Source: Geobacter sp. SVR
GTDB lineage: Bacteria > Desulfobacterota > Desulfuromonadia > Geobacterales > Pseudopelobacteraceae
Assembly: GCF_016865365.1 (NCBI RefSeq)
Contig: NZ_AP024469.1
Location: 2,510,501 to 2,574,500, forward strand
DNA length: 64,000 bases
Direction of reading: 5' to 3'
The notes below the pieces were generated by a model, which saw nothing but the letters and a program-made list of their open reading frames with translations, made no database searches and had not been told where the DNA came from. Shown here piece by piece: positions 17,713-27,189 of the stretch (positions are counted from its first letter, which is position 1; every line of letters begins with the position of its first letter). A program made the translations under genes and the position numbers.

Positions 17713-17722
17713 AGGAGAAGTA

Positions 17723-20700
17723 ATGATCACCCTAACGCCATACATAAAGTCTTTTATGGTTGATTTTACCCCTGCCCAGGATTTGGATCTGTCGGGGTAT
17801 CGAACCCATGTAGTTCACGAATCAGACCTTACTGACGGAGATTTTACCCCTTCAGATAGCAACTTGGTCAACCACGGCCCTGACACAAATTTTGTAGTCA
17901 AAGTTAACCGAGGAGGTGCCTGGTTTGTCAAGATCGGCGCATACGATACTTTTGGGGAAGAGGTACTGAATTATTCTGATCTTCATTCAGTAGTCGTAGC
18001 CTCCACAGACCCTTTGGACGTAGTGCCGCCTGAGACTCCGGTATTTGATACGTCTAAGACGGTATCCGACTTAGAAGGCACAGGTGTCTTCCAAACAGCT
18101 TATATCCTCTTAGCCTGGGCATTAACCCCGGTACCCAGCGACTTCTCCAATTACCTCATAAGGCAGAAGAAGCGTACGGAATCCTCTTGGACAGAGATTC
18201 AGCTCGACCAATCCCCCACATACAAGGCGTCAAACCTCGTCCCCGGCGTCAGCTATGATTTCCAGATCTGCGCGGTGGATATGTGGGTCAACGCCAGTGC
18301 TTGGAGCGCCACATACACGGTGGCCGCAGCGATCGATACTGCTGCGCCTGCAACTGTAGGTAGCATAAGCGCCTCCGCAGCATTCAAGACGGTCTTCATC
18401 AAGTGGGCTGCGGTGGCCGATCTTGATCTGGACTATTACGAATTACAGATTTCCCAAGCGAGCAACTTCACTGCCGCCGAGACATATGAGTGTGGTACCA
18501 ACAGCTTCAACTATACAGCAGAGCCAGATAAAACCTACTATTGCCGTGTTCGCGCCGTGGACTACTCGGGTAACATAGCCGCTTGGAGTGCAACCGCCTC
18601 TGCGACCACCTCCTTGGTAACCACCGTTGACATTGCCGCTTTAACCATTGATGCAACCAAGATAAAGGATGGCAGCATCGACTTAGGAGGAGCCAAGATT
18701 ACGGGCCTGTTGGCAAATACCAACATGGAACAGATCACCGACCCCACCAAGATAGCAGACAGCTTAATCAAGAATGAGAAGCTGGCGGATTTGGCGGTTG
18801 ATGCCAAAAAACTAGCCAATAGCAGCGTCACCTCTGACAAGATTGCCAACGCAGCAGTTGGAACGGCTGCTATCCAAGATGCAGCGATTACTAATGCCTT
18901 GATTGCAAATCTAGCTGTGGGCTCGGCTCAAATAAAAGACGCAGCTATTACAAATGCAAAGATTGGGCTCTTAGCGGTAAATTCTGCCCAAATAGCGGAC
19001 GCAGCTATTACAAATGCAAAGATTGGTGACGCTCAGATCAACACGGCTAAAATAGCCGATGCTGCCATAACCGATGCCAAGATCAACGACTTAAAGGCTG
19101 ACAAAATTACGGCAGGTATCTTGGACTGCGACTTGCTCACGGTGAAAAATCTAAAGTTTTCAGACGTAGGCGGAAGCATATCCTGGACCGACGCGAAGAT
19201 CACCAATAAACCTGCGTCGCTGGCAGATCTTAACTCCACAGACAACACTAAGCTCTCCAACGCAGACTCTAATGCGACCAGTGCTATAAGCCAGTTGACC
19301 ACGCTTACTACCAACGGCGGCAAGCTGACCTACATCGACGGCACTGGTGCATATCTTGGCACTCTGAACGCCAGCAAAATCACTGCCGGTACTTTCGTAG
19401 GAGGTGGGATCGGAATTAACGCAACAAATACTCCCACGGTAAATCTGGACGGCGGTGCTGCTCGGATTACAGTCAATGATGGTACTCGTGACCGGATTTA
19501 CATGGGTAAGTTGGCTACCGGAGACTACGGCATCGATATCAAAGACGCTTCCGGTGCTTCGGTAGTCAAAGTTTCCAACAGTAACGGTGCGGTTATTCAA
19601 AATGCAACGGTGGGTAATTTGACGGTCAGTGGTCAAGGGATCCTCTGCGGTACCGGCAACAGCGCCTTTAAGGTGTGGGATGCCGGTTCGGGCAACATGA
19701 ACATGTACCTGGGCGACTACCTGGGCACTAAGGCCAACTACCTGTACTGGAACGGGTCTTCTCTCGAAATCAAAGCCAAGGTATTGATGGCCCCGGGATC
19801 TTCTATCGCATGGTCTGACGTGAATAAGACCGGCGCATCCTTGTCTTCGATAGACAGTACCGCAAGTGACAAGCTGGCCGGTATAACGGCAGGAGCCACT
19901 GTAGGGGCGGATTGGACTACTAACATAGGTAATAAACCTACCACCTTATCAGGGATCAACTCCTCCGAAGGTACCAAGCTGGCCGGTATTGCAGCAGGAG
20001 CAACTGTAGGAGCGGACGCCAGCAACCTTAGTGTCGGAGTGTCCTCAAATATCCTCCGAAATGCCGGATTTAGTAACGGTAGTCTCGACGGTTGGACAAC
20101 TGCTACCAACGGCACCACCAACACCGTTGTAGGTGCAAACCTCAGTGGTTGGTACCCTACTGGCGGTAATGCTGGCTACATCCACCAAACTGATGCGAAC
20201 AGCGGCGGTACGTACTATGATCTCGCTTCCAGCCCGTTCTTGGTTATCCCAGGCGAACGGTACGAGTTTTATGTCTATTCTGGGGCGCATCGAGCAAATG
20301 CAATGGCGTTCATCTATTGGTATGACTCCAATGGCGGTTACGTAGGTGCCGGTGTAGGCAGTTGGAACTCTCAAGAAGCGTCGGGCGGGGTCGCTTTATC
20401 CGGTTACAAGCAGATTGGAGGTTTCACCACTGTCCCTGCTGGGGCTGCGTATGGCCAGTTCATGCTGAGAAAGTACCCCACTCAATCGGGCGGAGACTCC
20501 TGGTTTTTCTTCACTCAAGCTTTTGTTGGGAAGGCCAACGCAGGCCAGACTACGTTCAGCCCGTGGGTACCCGGTACAGAGTCTGCGGGTAGTGCAGGGG
20601 CTATCAGTAGCACTTACATAGACGGCTCGAACGTGTTCACCTGTAATGTCTACGCCAACAAGATTGTAGGTGACACCATCACAGGCAAGACAATCCAAAC

Positions 20701-21421
20701 GTCTTCGGTCAGTACCGCGCCTCGGGTCATGATGAATACTACGACCAACGCATTTGAGATTTATGCAGATGCTGGGTCGGGGTCGGTTGGGGCCACTCCG
20801 GTTGCCAAATTCGGATTGGATACGTCTAACGACCTCACGCTGCTACAATTCAGCCGCAAGAACACTACTAGTTCTAACCTAGTCGACGGCAAATCCTATG
20901 CGGTCACGAACATCCGCTCGAACATCAAGCGGGGCTTTTCGATTGCCGGTAAGTGCCAGGACACCCTAGAAGCCATGATTACCTACTCGATCAATGACTT
21001 GATGCGTATCGGTGGGTTCTTCTCAGTGACTGATGAGGACGCCACCAGCACCGGGATCGGGGTTGTTGGCATAGGTCAGACTAACAATATCAGCCTGGTC
21101 GGTTATCGGGGGATTGGTGTTGCTGGGGCCGGTAAGAACTTCGGTGTTGTCGGTATAACCAACACTCTGACAACAGGTGCAGACTTCTTAGCTTTAGGTA
21201 ACGGCATATGGCTGAGCAACGTGAACGTAGCGTACCCCGCCAAGCTACCAGATCCGGCTACGATCTGCATGGGTACGCCGAACATGTGCGCAATGGGTTG
21301 GTACAAACATTCTAACGGGAATTATTACCCGGTCTACGCATCTAACTGTGGTGGGGCTTGGCACTGGAGATGGATGCACGACAATAGCATTGGACATGCC
21401 GAAGGCTGTCCGACACCATAA
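17723..21421 (+). CDS. Tail fibre protein, FN3-type, copy 2
   Basis: 1232 residues. The first 190 codons are nearly identical to copy 1 at 12712, including FN3-like domains. A shaft follows, built of repeats such as DAAITNAKIG and VGSAQIKDAAIT (about residues 385-460), then blocks again shared with copy 1 (NASKITAGTF, GNSAFKVWDAGSG). The distal part from about residue 780 is unlike copy 1 and includes a probable carbohydrate-binding beta-sandwich (780-960). The extreme C-terminus is rich in Trp, His and Cys (GGAWHWRWMHDNSIGH). Conserved base with different tip suggests two alternative receptor-binding proteins. Confidence 0.75.
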   Translation: MITLTPYIKSFMVDFTPAQDLDLSGYRTHVVHESDLTDGDFTPSDSNLVNHGPDTNFVVKVNRGGAWFVKIGAYDTFGEEVLNYSDLHSVVVASTDPLDVVPPETPVFDTSKTVSDLEGTGVFQTAYILLAWALTPVPSDFSNYLIRQKKRTESSWTEIQLDQSPTYKASNLVPGVSYDFQICAVDMWVNASAWSATYTVAAAIDTAAPATVGSISASAAFKTVFIKWAAVADLDLDYYELQISQASNFTAAETYECGTNSFNYTAEPDKTYYCRVRAVDYSGNIAAWSATASATTSLVTTVDIAALTIDATKIKDGSIDLGGAKITGLLANTNMEQITDPTKIADSLIKNEKLADLAVDAKKLANSSVTSDKIANAAVGTAAIQDAAITNALIANLAVGSAQIKDAAITNAKIGLLAVNSAQIADAAITNAKIGDAQINTAKIADAAITDAKINDLKADKITAGILDCDLLTVKNLKFSDVGGSISWTDAKITNKPASLADLNSTDNTKLSNADSNATSAISQLTTLTTNGGKLTYIDGTGAYLGTLNASKITAGTFVGGGIGINATNTPTVNLDGGAARITVNDGTRDRIYMGKLATGDYGIDIKDASGASVVKVSNSNGAVIQNATVGNLTVSGQGILCGTGNSAFKVWDAGSGNMNMYLGDYLGTKANYLYWNGSSLEIKAKVLMAPGSSIAWSDVNKTGASLSSIDSTASDKLAGITAGATVGADWTTNIGNKPTTLSGINSSEGTKLAGIAAGATVGADASNLSVGVSSNILRNAGFSNGSLDGWTTATNGTTNTVVGANLSGWYPTGGNAGYIHQTDANSGGTYYDLASSPFLVIPGERYEFYVYSGAHRANAMAFIYWYDSNGGYVGAGVGSWNSQEASGGVALSGYKQIGGFTTVPAGAAYGQFMLRKYPTQSGGDSWFFFTQAFVGKANAGQTTFSPWVPGTESAGSAGAISSTYIDGSNVFTCNVYANKIVGDTITGKTIQTSSVSTAPRVMMNTTTNAFEIYADAGSGSVGATPVAKFGLDTSNDLTLLQFSRKNTTSSNLVDGKSYAVTNIRSNIKRGFSIAGKCQDTLEAMITYSINDLMRIGGFFSVTDEDATSTGIGVVGIGQTNNISLVGYRGIGVAGAGKNFGVVGITNTLTTGADFLALGNGIWLSNVNVAYPAKLPDPATICMGTPNMCAMGWYKHSNGNYYPVYASNCGGAWHWRWMHDNSIGHAEGCPTP

Positions 21422-21432
21422 GAGGAGAAAAA

Positions 21433-22053
21433 ATGGCTCAATTGAACCAAGTACATCCGGATGATCCAAGGGATGACGTTTATACCGGGGCCGTTGGCTA
21501 TCTTGAACTAGATAGTCAAGGGATTCCTACAGGGATCTGGACTGATAAATGGCACGGGGTTAAAGGTACTCCTGGGAGCCTTGTGCCTGCTGACACTGTT
21601 GAGGTGGATGAGGAGGATCTCCGGGCCTTTGCTACTGAGCACGGCAGGTGGAAGTGGGATGGTTCGGCTAGAGTAGCTTATGAGACTTCTGCGGAATACA
21701 GCCTGCAGAAAGCCAAGAGTGCCAGACGCAGTGAGATCACCGACGCGAGAAACGAAGAGGAAGTAGCCCCCGTTATGTACCTGGGCAAGACTTTCGATGC
21801 TGACACAACCTCGATCATGCGGATGATGGTCGTTGTGCAAGCCGCGCAGATGTCTCTCGCAGCAGGCCAACCGTTTGAGGTCACCTGGACCTGCGCCGAT
21901 AACACCACAACCGATCTGGATGCGGCTCAGATGATAGGACTCATGAATGTGATAATGTTAAGGGGCGAAACCCTGCATAATAAGGCGCGAGATCTCAAGT
22001 CACGTATTGACGAAGCCTCTACTCTGGAGGATGTGAAGTCAATTGGTTGGTAA
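21433..22053 (+). CDS. DUF4376-like fibre-associated protein, copy 1
   Basis: 206 residues with ribosome binding site AGAGGAGA, 11 bp after the fibre stop. The C-terminal half has the pattern of DUF4376 proteins that accompany phage tail fibres (KSARRSEITDARNEEE, then GKTFDADTTSIMRM). Two paralogues follow the other fibre cassettes (27190, 36696). Such proteins are likely fibre-assembly chaperones or small fibre components. Unlike the other two copies, this one is followed by a terminator and not by a QueC-like gene. Confidence 0.65.
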   Translation: MAQLNQVHPDDPRDDVYTGAVGYLELDSQGIPTGIWTDKWHGVKGTPGSLVPADTVEVDEEDLRAFATEHGRWKWDGSARVAYETSAEYSLQKAKSARRSEITDARNEEEVAPVMYLGKTFDADTTSIMRMMVVVQAAQMSLAAGQPFEVTWTCADNTTTDLDAAQMIGLMNVIMLRGETLHNKARDLKSRIDEASTLEDVKSIGW

Positions 22054-22075
22054 TAAAGAACTACAAAACCTTCCG

Positions 22076-22115
22076 ATCAAATCCCGGTGGCCTTTAAAGG
22101 CCATCGGGATTTGAT
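22076..22115 (+). terminator. Intrinsic terminator after the first fibre block
   Basis: A long inverted repeat (ATCAAATCCCGGTGGCCT / AGGCCATCGGGATTTGAT, one G-T wobble) followed by TTTTC, 22 bp after the stop of the DUF4376-like gene. Confidence 0.9.
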
Positions 22116-22149
22116 TTTCGTATTCACTAATAAAACCTGGCATTTTTAC

Positions 22150-22163
22150 GTATATACAGTAGT
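22150..22163 (+). promoter_or_regulatory. Phage promoter-like motif GTATATACAGTAGT
   Basis: Between the terminator at 22076 and the ribosome binding site (AAAGGAG) of the next fibre gene. Shares GTATA...GTAGT with the sites at 2213 and 30631. Confidence 0.5.
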
Positions 22164-22187
22164 GATAACTATTCAAAGGAGCTACTA

Positions 22188-25100
22188 ATGCAGTACTCAC
22201 AATACACAGTTTCTGTGACAAAAGGATCAGCTACTGTCATCGGACAGCCAGGATGTAAATTTTTAGCAAACGTGGCTCCTGGTAATGCCTTTAAGGTGAA
22301 AGGTTCACCTGTCGTTTACACTGTGTCAGAAGTAACAGATGATACTACATTTATTCTTAGCGTGCCTTTTGCTGAGGCTTCTACATCCTCTATCCAGTAC
22401 CAGGTCACAAGAGATTATACTCCGAATTTTGGTCTTGCCGAGATAAACGTAGGCGATCAGGATTGGCCTACCCATCTGACTCAGCAGACCATTCGTAAGA
22501 TCGATGCTGCTCTCGGCGCGATCTTCATCGGAGCTGGTAGCGGTAACGTAGTGACTAATGGTTCCAGTACTACTGTAACGGCTACCGTGGCGGGAGACTT
22601 CAGGGAGATAAAGGTAGGCTCATATCTTACTGCCAACGGCGTTTCTCGCACTGTTGTAGACAAAGATTTTGAAACCAATAGTACGATTACCGTCAACGCC
22701 CCTGTGGATTGGTCGAACAACGGTAACGGGTATTCCTGGACCTATAGCCTGGGCAATGCGTTTCGTGATGCCGAAATCAATGTAGGGTTGGCCAAGACGA
22801 GCGCTGAGACTGCCGTCGTTGCGGCAGAAACGGCCACTGATGCTGCGGGTACTGCAACTACCAAGGCCGATATTGCTACGGACAAGGCTGGGGAAGCCTC
22901 GGATGCGGCTGTTGCTGCTGCCGATTCCGCTCATGATGCCGAAATCAGCGAACAGGCTGCAAGCGCAAGCAAGACTAATGCTGCCGCTTCCGCTCATGAT
23001 GCCGGTGTATCGGCTGCTACTGCCGTAGACCGCGCCGAGGCTGCGAAAAACAGCGAAGATACGGCTAAATGCAGTGAGGATAGTGCTGCAGCCAGTGCCC
23101 AGGCTGCAAAGGATAGCAAGGACGCTGCTCATTTATCGGAAGTGGCTGCTGCTGGCAGCTCTCAAGCTGCGAAGGATAGCAAGGACGCTGCTCATTTGTC
23201 GGAAGTGGCTGCCGCTGGCAGCGCTCAAGACGCGGACGAATCTGCTACTGACGCAGCTTCGAGTGCACGGGATGCCGCGTCGTCCGCTTTGTCTCTGTCA
23301 TCTGCCTTGTACTCATTCCGGGAAACTTTTCTCGGTGAACTTGCAACCGACCCATTTGTCGATGGGAATGGTAACCCTATCAAGGACGGGGCCACCTACA
23401 GCAACACTGTCTCAGGCAAAATCCGGGTATACATCGCTGAAACCATGACCTGGGATGACTATGATAAAGCTGCCCAGGCTGCTTCCAGTAATGCAAACCT
23501 GAGTGCGCTGTCTGCGGCCGGCTCTGCCGGTGACGCTTTAAACAGTAAGAGGGATGCAGAAGCTGCTGCTGCGACCGCAACTTCTAAGGCTGGAGATGCC
23601 GCAGGGTCTGCCCTGGCAGCTGCGGGATCTGCTGTAGCCGCTGATGGTGCCGCTGCTACCGCAACTTCTAAGGCTGGAGATGCCGTGGGGTCTGCCCAGG
23701 CTGCTGCTGGGTCGGCTGTGGCCGCTGGTCAGTCTGCCCAGGCTGCTGCTCAGAGTGCAGTTGAGGCCGCTACCGTGGTCGCGGCCGGTATCCCTGTAGC
23801 TTCGCAGACTGTACGTGGTGGTGTGAAGGTTGACGGTATTACGATCACCATCACCAATGAGACGATCAGTGCGGCCGTGCCTGCAGTATCGAGCCTTGTT
23901 CAGGATACTACTCACAGGTTTGTGACGGATACTGAAAAAACCACATGGAATGCCAAACAGAATAGCTTGACTGCTGGAGTTGACTACCTAACGCCTTCCG
24001 GCCAAGTGCAGCCGGACTGGAATGCGTCAACCGGCAAGGGGGCGATCCTCAACAAGCCCTCCTTTGCGATTGTAGCTACCAGCGGTTCATATACCGATCT
24101 GTCGAACAAGCCGACGATCCCTGCAGCACAGGTGCAGTCTGATTGGAATGCTGTAGCGGGTATGGGGACTATTCTCAATAAACCGACTCTGGCCACCGTA
24201 GCGACGAGTGGATCTTACAACGACTTGGTGAACAGGCCTTCCCTGGCGACCGTCGCTACCACTGGTTCCTATACCGACCTGTCGAACAAGCCGGTAATAC
24301 CGGCAGCACAGGTGCAGTCTGACTGGAATGCTGTAGCGGGTATGGGGACGATTCTAAACAAACCGACTCTGGCCACCGTAGCGACGAGTGGATCTTACAG
24401 CGACTTGGCTAATAGGCCCTCCTTGGCGGCCGTCGCTACCACTGGTTCCTATACCGACCTGTCGAACAAGCCGGTAATACCGGCAGCACAGGTGCAGTCT
24501 GACTGGAATGCTGTAGCTGGTATGGGGCAAATTCTGAACAAACCCACACTTGGCACGGCTGCGGCTAAAGACGTGGCTCCATCGGGGAATGCTTCGGTAT
24601 CTCAGGTCGTTTTGGGCAATGACACGAGGCTTTCGGATTCCCGTCCCGCTTCGGATGTGCAGGCTTGGGCCAAGACGGCATCAAAGCCGACTTATACTTA
24701 CTCTGAGGTCGGTGCCGCTGCCTCCTCCCACAGCCACGATTATGCTACACATCGAGGTGAAGGCAGCAACTTCATCGACAATGCCTACGCAGTCTATGAC
24801 GCCTATCGTGGAGGGTGGAGGGCATCCAACGACCTGTACGTGGCCTACGCTTATAGTTCTGGAGCAGTTCCCGCGTCGGGGATCAGCGGCCAAAACGGTA
24901 TGTGGACCTCAGGTGCCCGTCCCGGCGCTTACAAGTTGTACCGCAATGACAATGACTCTGCCTACAACGTGCAGACTACGTGGGAAGCCAATAAAGGCGG
25001 GTACTGGTCTTTGAGGGGGTATAACGGAGACTCTTTTCACGCCGATTGTTATGTTGCCTACGCTGGGCAGGCTGACTACGCCGGCCAGGGGCGCACCGTG

Positions 25101-25775
25101 TACGACAATGGCGCTTATTCTGGCGCGGCTGCGTGGCGCGAACCTTCTGGAATGTACGTATATTACTCCGCTAGATCGTCTAGGGCAAACGGCAACTTTT
25201 ACATAGATGACAACTACGGATGCAGCGTCGTAGGAGTATATAACGCTTCCAAATTCCAAGGCGTGTTTGCTATGGGTGATGCCTACAAACTCCCGGCAGA
25301 CGGCTCCTCTCCTGGAGGCATGTACGGTATAGCGTGGTCACACCCCAATGCCGGTGGAATCGCTGGGTACCTGTCATCCCACGGTGCCTTGTACTGTCAA
25401 GGCGGCAACTTCATGGCCGCGATATCCACCAATATTGTCTGCGCTGGCGTATTTAATAACTTGTCCGACGAACGTCTCAAGACAAACTGGAGAAGCCTGC
25501 CGGATAATTTCGTAGAGCGACTTGCCAAGGTTAAATACGGCGTATATGACCGCACAGACATTGGCGTTACCCAAGTAGGTGCTTCAGCTCAATCTCTCCA
25601 GATCCTGCTGCCGGAAGCAGTTGAAACTGCCTCTAACGAGGACCAGACACTTTCCATCTCTTACGGTAATGCCGCACTGGTATCAGCCATCAAGCTGGCT
25701 GAAGAGGTAGTCGAATTAAAAGATCGAGTGACACAGCTTGAGCGAATAATTGCAGGAAAGCTAGGGGGAATATAA
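22188..25775 (+). CDS. Tail fibre with C-terminal S74 chaperone domain, cassette 1
   Basis: 1195 residues. Domains in order: a conserved N-terminal attachment region (1-200) almost identical to the fibre at 31640; an Ala/Asp/Ser-rich coiled-coil repeat region (about 205-375 and 420-530); phage tail repeats of the form QSDWN...GILNKPTLATVATSGSY (about 605-785); a receptor-binding region with a WTSGARPGAYKLYR motif (about 905-1090); and a Peptidase_S74 intramolecular chaperone. The S74 start is marked by LSDERLKTNW near residue 1097, and cleavage before this Ser is expected after trimerisation. A C-terminal coiled coil ends the protein. Confidence 0.85.
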   Translation: MQYSQYTVSVTKGSATVIGQPGCKFLANVAPGNAFKVKGSPVVYTVSEVTDDTTFILSVPFAEASTSSIQYQVTRDYTPNFGLAEINVGDQDWPTHLTQQTIRKIDAALGAIFIGAGSGNVVTNGSSTTVTATVAGDFREIKVGSYLTANGVSRTVVDKDFETNSTITVNAPVDWSNNGNGYSWTYSLGNAFRDAEINVGLAKTSAETAVVAAETATDAAGTATTKADIATDKAGEASDAAVAAADSAHDAEISEQAASASKTNAAASAHDAGVSAATAVDRAEAAKNSEDTAKCSEDSAAASAQAAKDSKDAAHLSEVAAAGSSQAAKDSKDAAHLSEVAAAGSAQDADESATDAASSARDAASSALSLSSALYSFRETFLGELATDPFVDGNGNPIKDGATYSNTVSGKIRVYIAETMTWDDYDKAAQAASSNANLSALSAAGSAGDALNSKRDAEAAAATATSKAGDAAGSALAAAGSAVAADGAAATATSKAGDAVGSAQAAAGSAVAAGQSAQAAAQSAVEAATVVAAGIPVASQTVRGGVKVDGITITITNETISAAVPAVSSLVQDTTHRFVTDTEKTTWNAKQNSLTAGVDYLTPSGQVQPDWNASTGKGAILNKPSFAIVATSGSYTDLSNKPTIPAAQVQSDWNAVAGMGTILNKPTLATVATSGSYNDLVNRPSLATVATTGSYTDLSNKPVIPAAQVQSDWNAVAGMGTILNKPTLATVATSGSYSDLANRPSLAAVATTGSYTDLSNKPVIPAAQVQSDWNAVAGMGQILNKPTLGTAAAKDVAPSGNASVSQVVLGNDTRLSDSRPASDVQAWAKTASKPTYTYSEVGAAASSHSHDYATHRGEGSNFIDNAYAVYDAYRGGWRASNDLYVAYAYSSGAVPASGISGQNGMWTSGARPGAYKLYRNDNDSAYNVQTTWEANKGGYWSLRGYNGDSFHADCYVAYAGQADYAGQGRTVYDNGAYSGAAAWREPSGMYVYYSARSSRANGNFYIDDNYGCSVVGVYNASKFQGVFAMGDAYKLPADGSSPGGMYGIAWSHPNAGGIAGYLSSHGALYCQGGNFMAAISTNIVCAGVFNNLSDERLKTNWRSLPDNFVERLAKVKYGVYDRTDIGVTQVGASAQSLQILLPEAVETASNEDQTLSISYGNAALVSAIKLAEEVVELKDRVTQLERIIAGKLGGI
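24121..24540 (+). repeat. 180-bp tandem repeat inside the fibre gene
   Basis: Two full units and a third partial one start at 24121, 24301 and 24481 (each beginning with GCAGCACAGGTGCAGTCTGA-like sequence) with very high identity. The 60-codon unit encodes two phage-tail-repeat motifs. Near identity at silent sites points to recent expansion or gene conversion. Confidence 0.9.
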
Positions 25776-25957
25776 TGGCAAGGAAAAAAACAACTTCCAA
25801 AGATCGCTTGATTGCAGCGGCAGACCCTATGAAGGTGCCGGATAATCTGCTTGAAATCCATTTCCCCAACAGACCTTCCGCTGATACACCAGTGATCCTC
25901 GATTGCCCTGTTCCCTGGTCGGACGTTGAAGATGAAGAGATCGGAAAGCCGAGGTAA
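25775..25957 (+). CDS. Small unknown protein after fibre
   Basis: 60 residues, charged, Pro-rich C-terminal half (PVILDCPVPWSDVEDEE). Start overlaps the fibre stop (TAATG), so it is probably translationally coupled, and it ends 4 bp before the next gene. Not present in cassette 2. No family recognised; it may bridge or support the second fibre protein. Confidence 0.6.
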   Translation: MARKKTTSKDRLIAAADPMKVPDNLLEIHFPNRPSADTPVILDCPVPWSDVEDEEIGKPR

Positions 25958-25961
25958 TTAG

Positions 25962-27179
25962 ATGGGATCTGGGTTTTTAAAAAACAGTGTGGACCTCGAC
26001 TCGGTCTTTGAGCAGAGGTCCACTGCAGCAATAGCCAATGTCGGACATCAGGTAGCTGGAACTGACCTCGCTCAGAGATATGAGAAATTAGCATCCGGGA
26101 CTGCTGCCGCTGCCACCGGGTTCAAATCGAACAATAATGATTTAAACACACTTTTTGCTGCTAAAGGAACAGTAGGTAGTGGAGGGGGGTATCAGTACGG
26201 GTTTGAGGATGGTCTTACTACTGGTCTATGTGGGGCGGATGGTGCTGCAAATTATGGTGGGGGTGGACACGCTGGCTCACGCTACGGAAGTACCGCAACA
26301 ACGGCTAGTGCTGGACCTTATTACCAACTATATAGTTGGACTGGGACTACTGGTGCTGGTGCTGGAAGCTTTTGGGCAGCTAATGATAATGGCCCCAGTA
26401 ACAGATTTTGGAACAACGAGGTAATTGTCAGACAAGATGGAGTTCAAATAGGGTATGCCACGTGGGCATCCGATTGGCTCAACAGGTCAGGATGGGTGAA
26501 AGTCAATTTTAATACATCAGCAAAAAGTAGCTCGACCATAACCTTCTGGGTGCGGTCTATTTATGATGCTAATGCTAAGTGTGATCGAGCTGCCCTCGAC
26601 ATTGACGACATCTATATCCCAGGTTCGAATAGTATCTATTCTTACGGTAGGACGTCCAATTTTACCTCAAATGCTGACGGCTGGTATGCGTATGATGATG
26701 GTGGAATGGTATCCGGAGGCTGGTCTTCGTCGGGAGGTCACAATGACCCCGGCTGTATTGCGACTCAAATACAATCATTTGAGTATTTTGACAACTCCTT
26801 AAAGAATTGGTATCGGTCGGGAGGTCAGGCGGGACCTAGACGTAACTTTACTACATATAAGCCATTAGTATTTGGAGATAAGTTTTCTTTCTGGCTCAGA
26901 TGTAATGTAATTGGCGGGACTTACTCTGGAATGAGCGCCGAGTTTTGGGATGGTACTAAGCGCCTTACAACCGATAGCGGTGGCGGTCTTGCAGTTTCTA
27001 CTACTTTTATACCCAATAATACATGGCAAAACATCGAGCTTACTGTAAATGGGACTGGTTCGCCCAACGGTGGCAATTCTGGATTATTACTCGTAAGGTG
27101 CGCCTGTAGTTGGGAAGATGGAAATAATATACAGTTATGGTGGGATGAAATAAAGACTCCAGCAGGATGGACTGCATAA
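25962..27179 (+). CDS. Second fibre / carbohydrate-binding tail protein, cassette 1
   Basis: 405 residues. Residues 1-70 (MGSGFLKNSVDLDSVF, then NNNDLNTLFAAKGT) have the pattern of N-termini of small phage fibre proteins that end with DLNTLFA. Two aromatic-rich, Gly-rich beta-sandwich domains follow (about 80-220 and 225-400), with WFE/WDG-type motifs reminiscent of carbohydrate-binding modules. There is no signal peptide. Its counterpart in cassette 2 (35779) has a different sequence. Probably an adhesin on the tail. Confidence 0.55.
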   Translation: MGSGFLKNSVDLDSVFEQRSTAAIANVGHQVAGTDLAQRYEKLASGTAAAATGFKSNNNDLNTLFAAKGTVGSGGGYQYGFEDGLTTGLCGADGAANYGGGGHAGSRYGSTATTASAGPYYQLYSWTGTTGAGAGSFWAANDNGPSNRFWNNEVIVRQDGVQIGYATWASDWLNRSGWVKVNFNTSAKSSSTITFWVRSIYDANAKCDRAALDIDDIYIPGSNSIYSYGRTSNFTSNADGWYAYDDGGMVSGGWSSSGGHNDPGCIATQIQSFEYFDNSLKNWYRSGGQAGPRRNFTTYKPLVFGDKFSFWLRCNVIGGTYSGMSAEFWDGTKRLTTDSGGGLAVSTTFIPNNTWQNIELTVNGTGSPNGGNSGLLLVRCACSWEDGNNIQLWWDEIKTPAGWTA

Positions 27180-27189
27180 AGGAAGAATT

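Larger units (their letters stand above)
17366..17722 (+). other. Recombination scar between the two fibre genes
   Basis: No intact gene. Reading rightwards: AT-rich sequence with a weak copy of the phage promoter motif (AAGTAGTAATTAACC near 17430-17444). Then a ribosome binding site and ATGCAGTA that match the start of the fibre genes at 22188 and 31640. This opens a short frame of 46 codons that soon loses similarity. Last comes the 3' end of the J-like gene with its ribosome binding site, leading into the second fibre gene. Confidence 0.7.

Noticed and set aside
12712-21421. Considered a diversity-generating retroelement target
   Set aside because: No reverse transcriptase and no template repeat with A-specific changes in the window; differences between copies are whole-domain swaps.
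24121-24540. Regularly spaced repeats considered as a CRISPR array
   Set aside because: Units are head-to-tail 180-bp coding repeats of a fibre gene.
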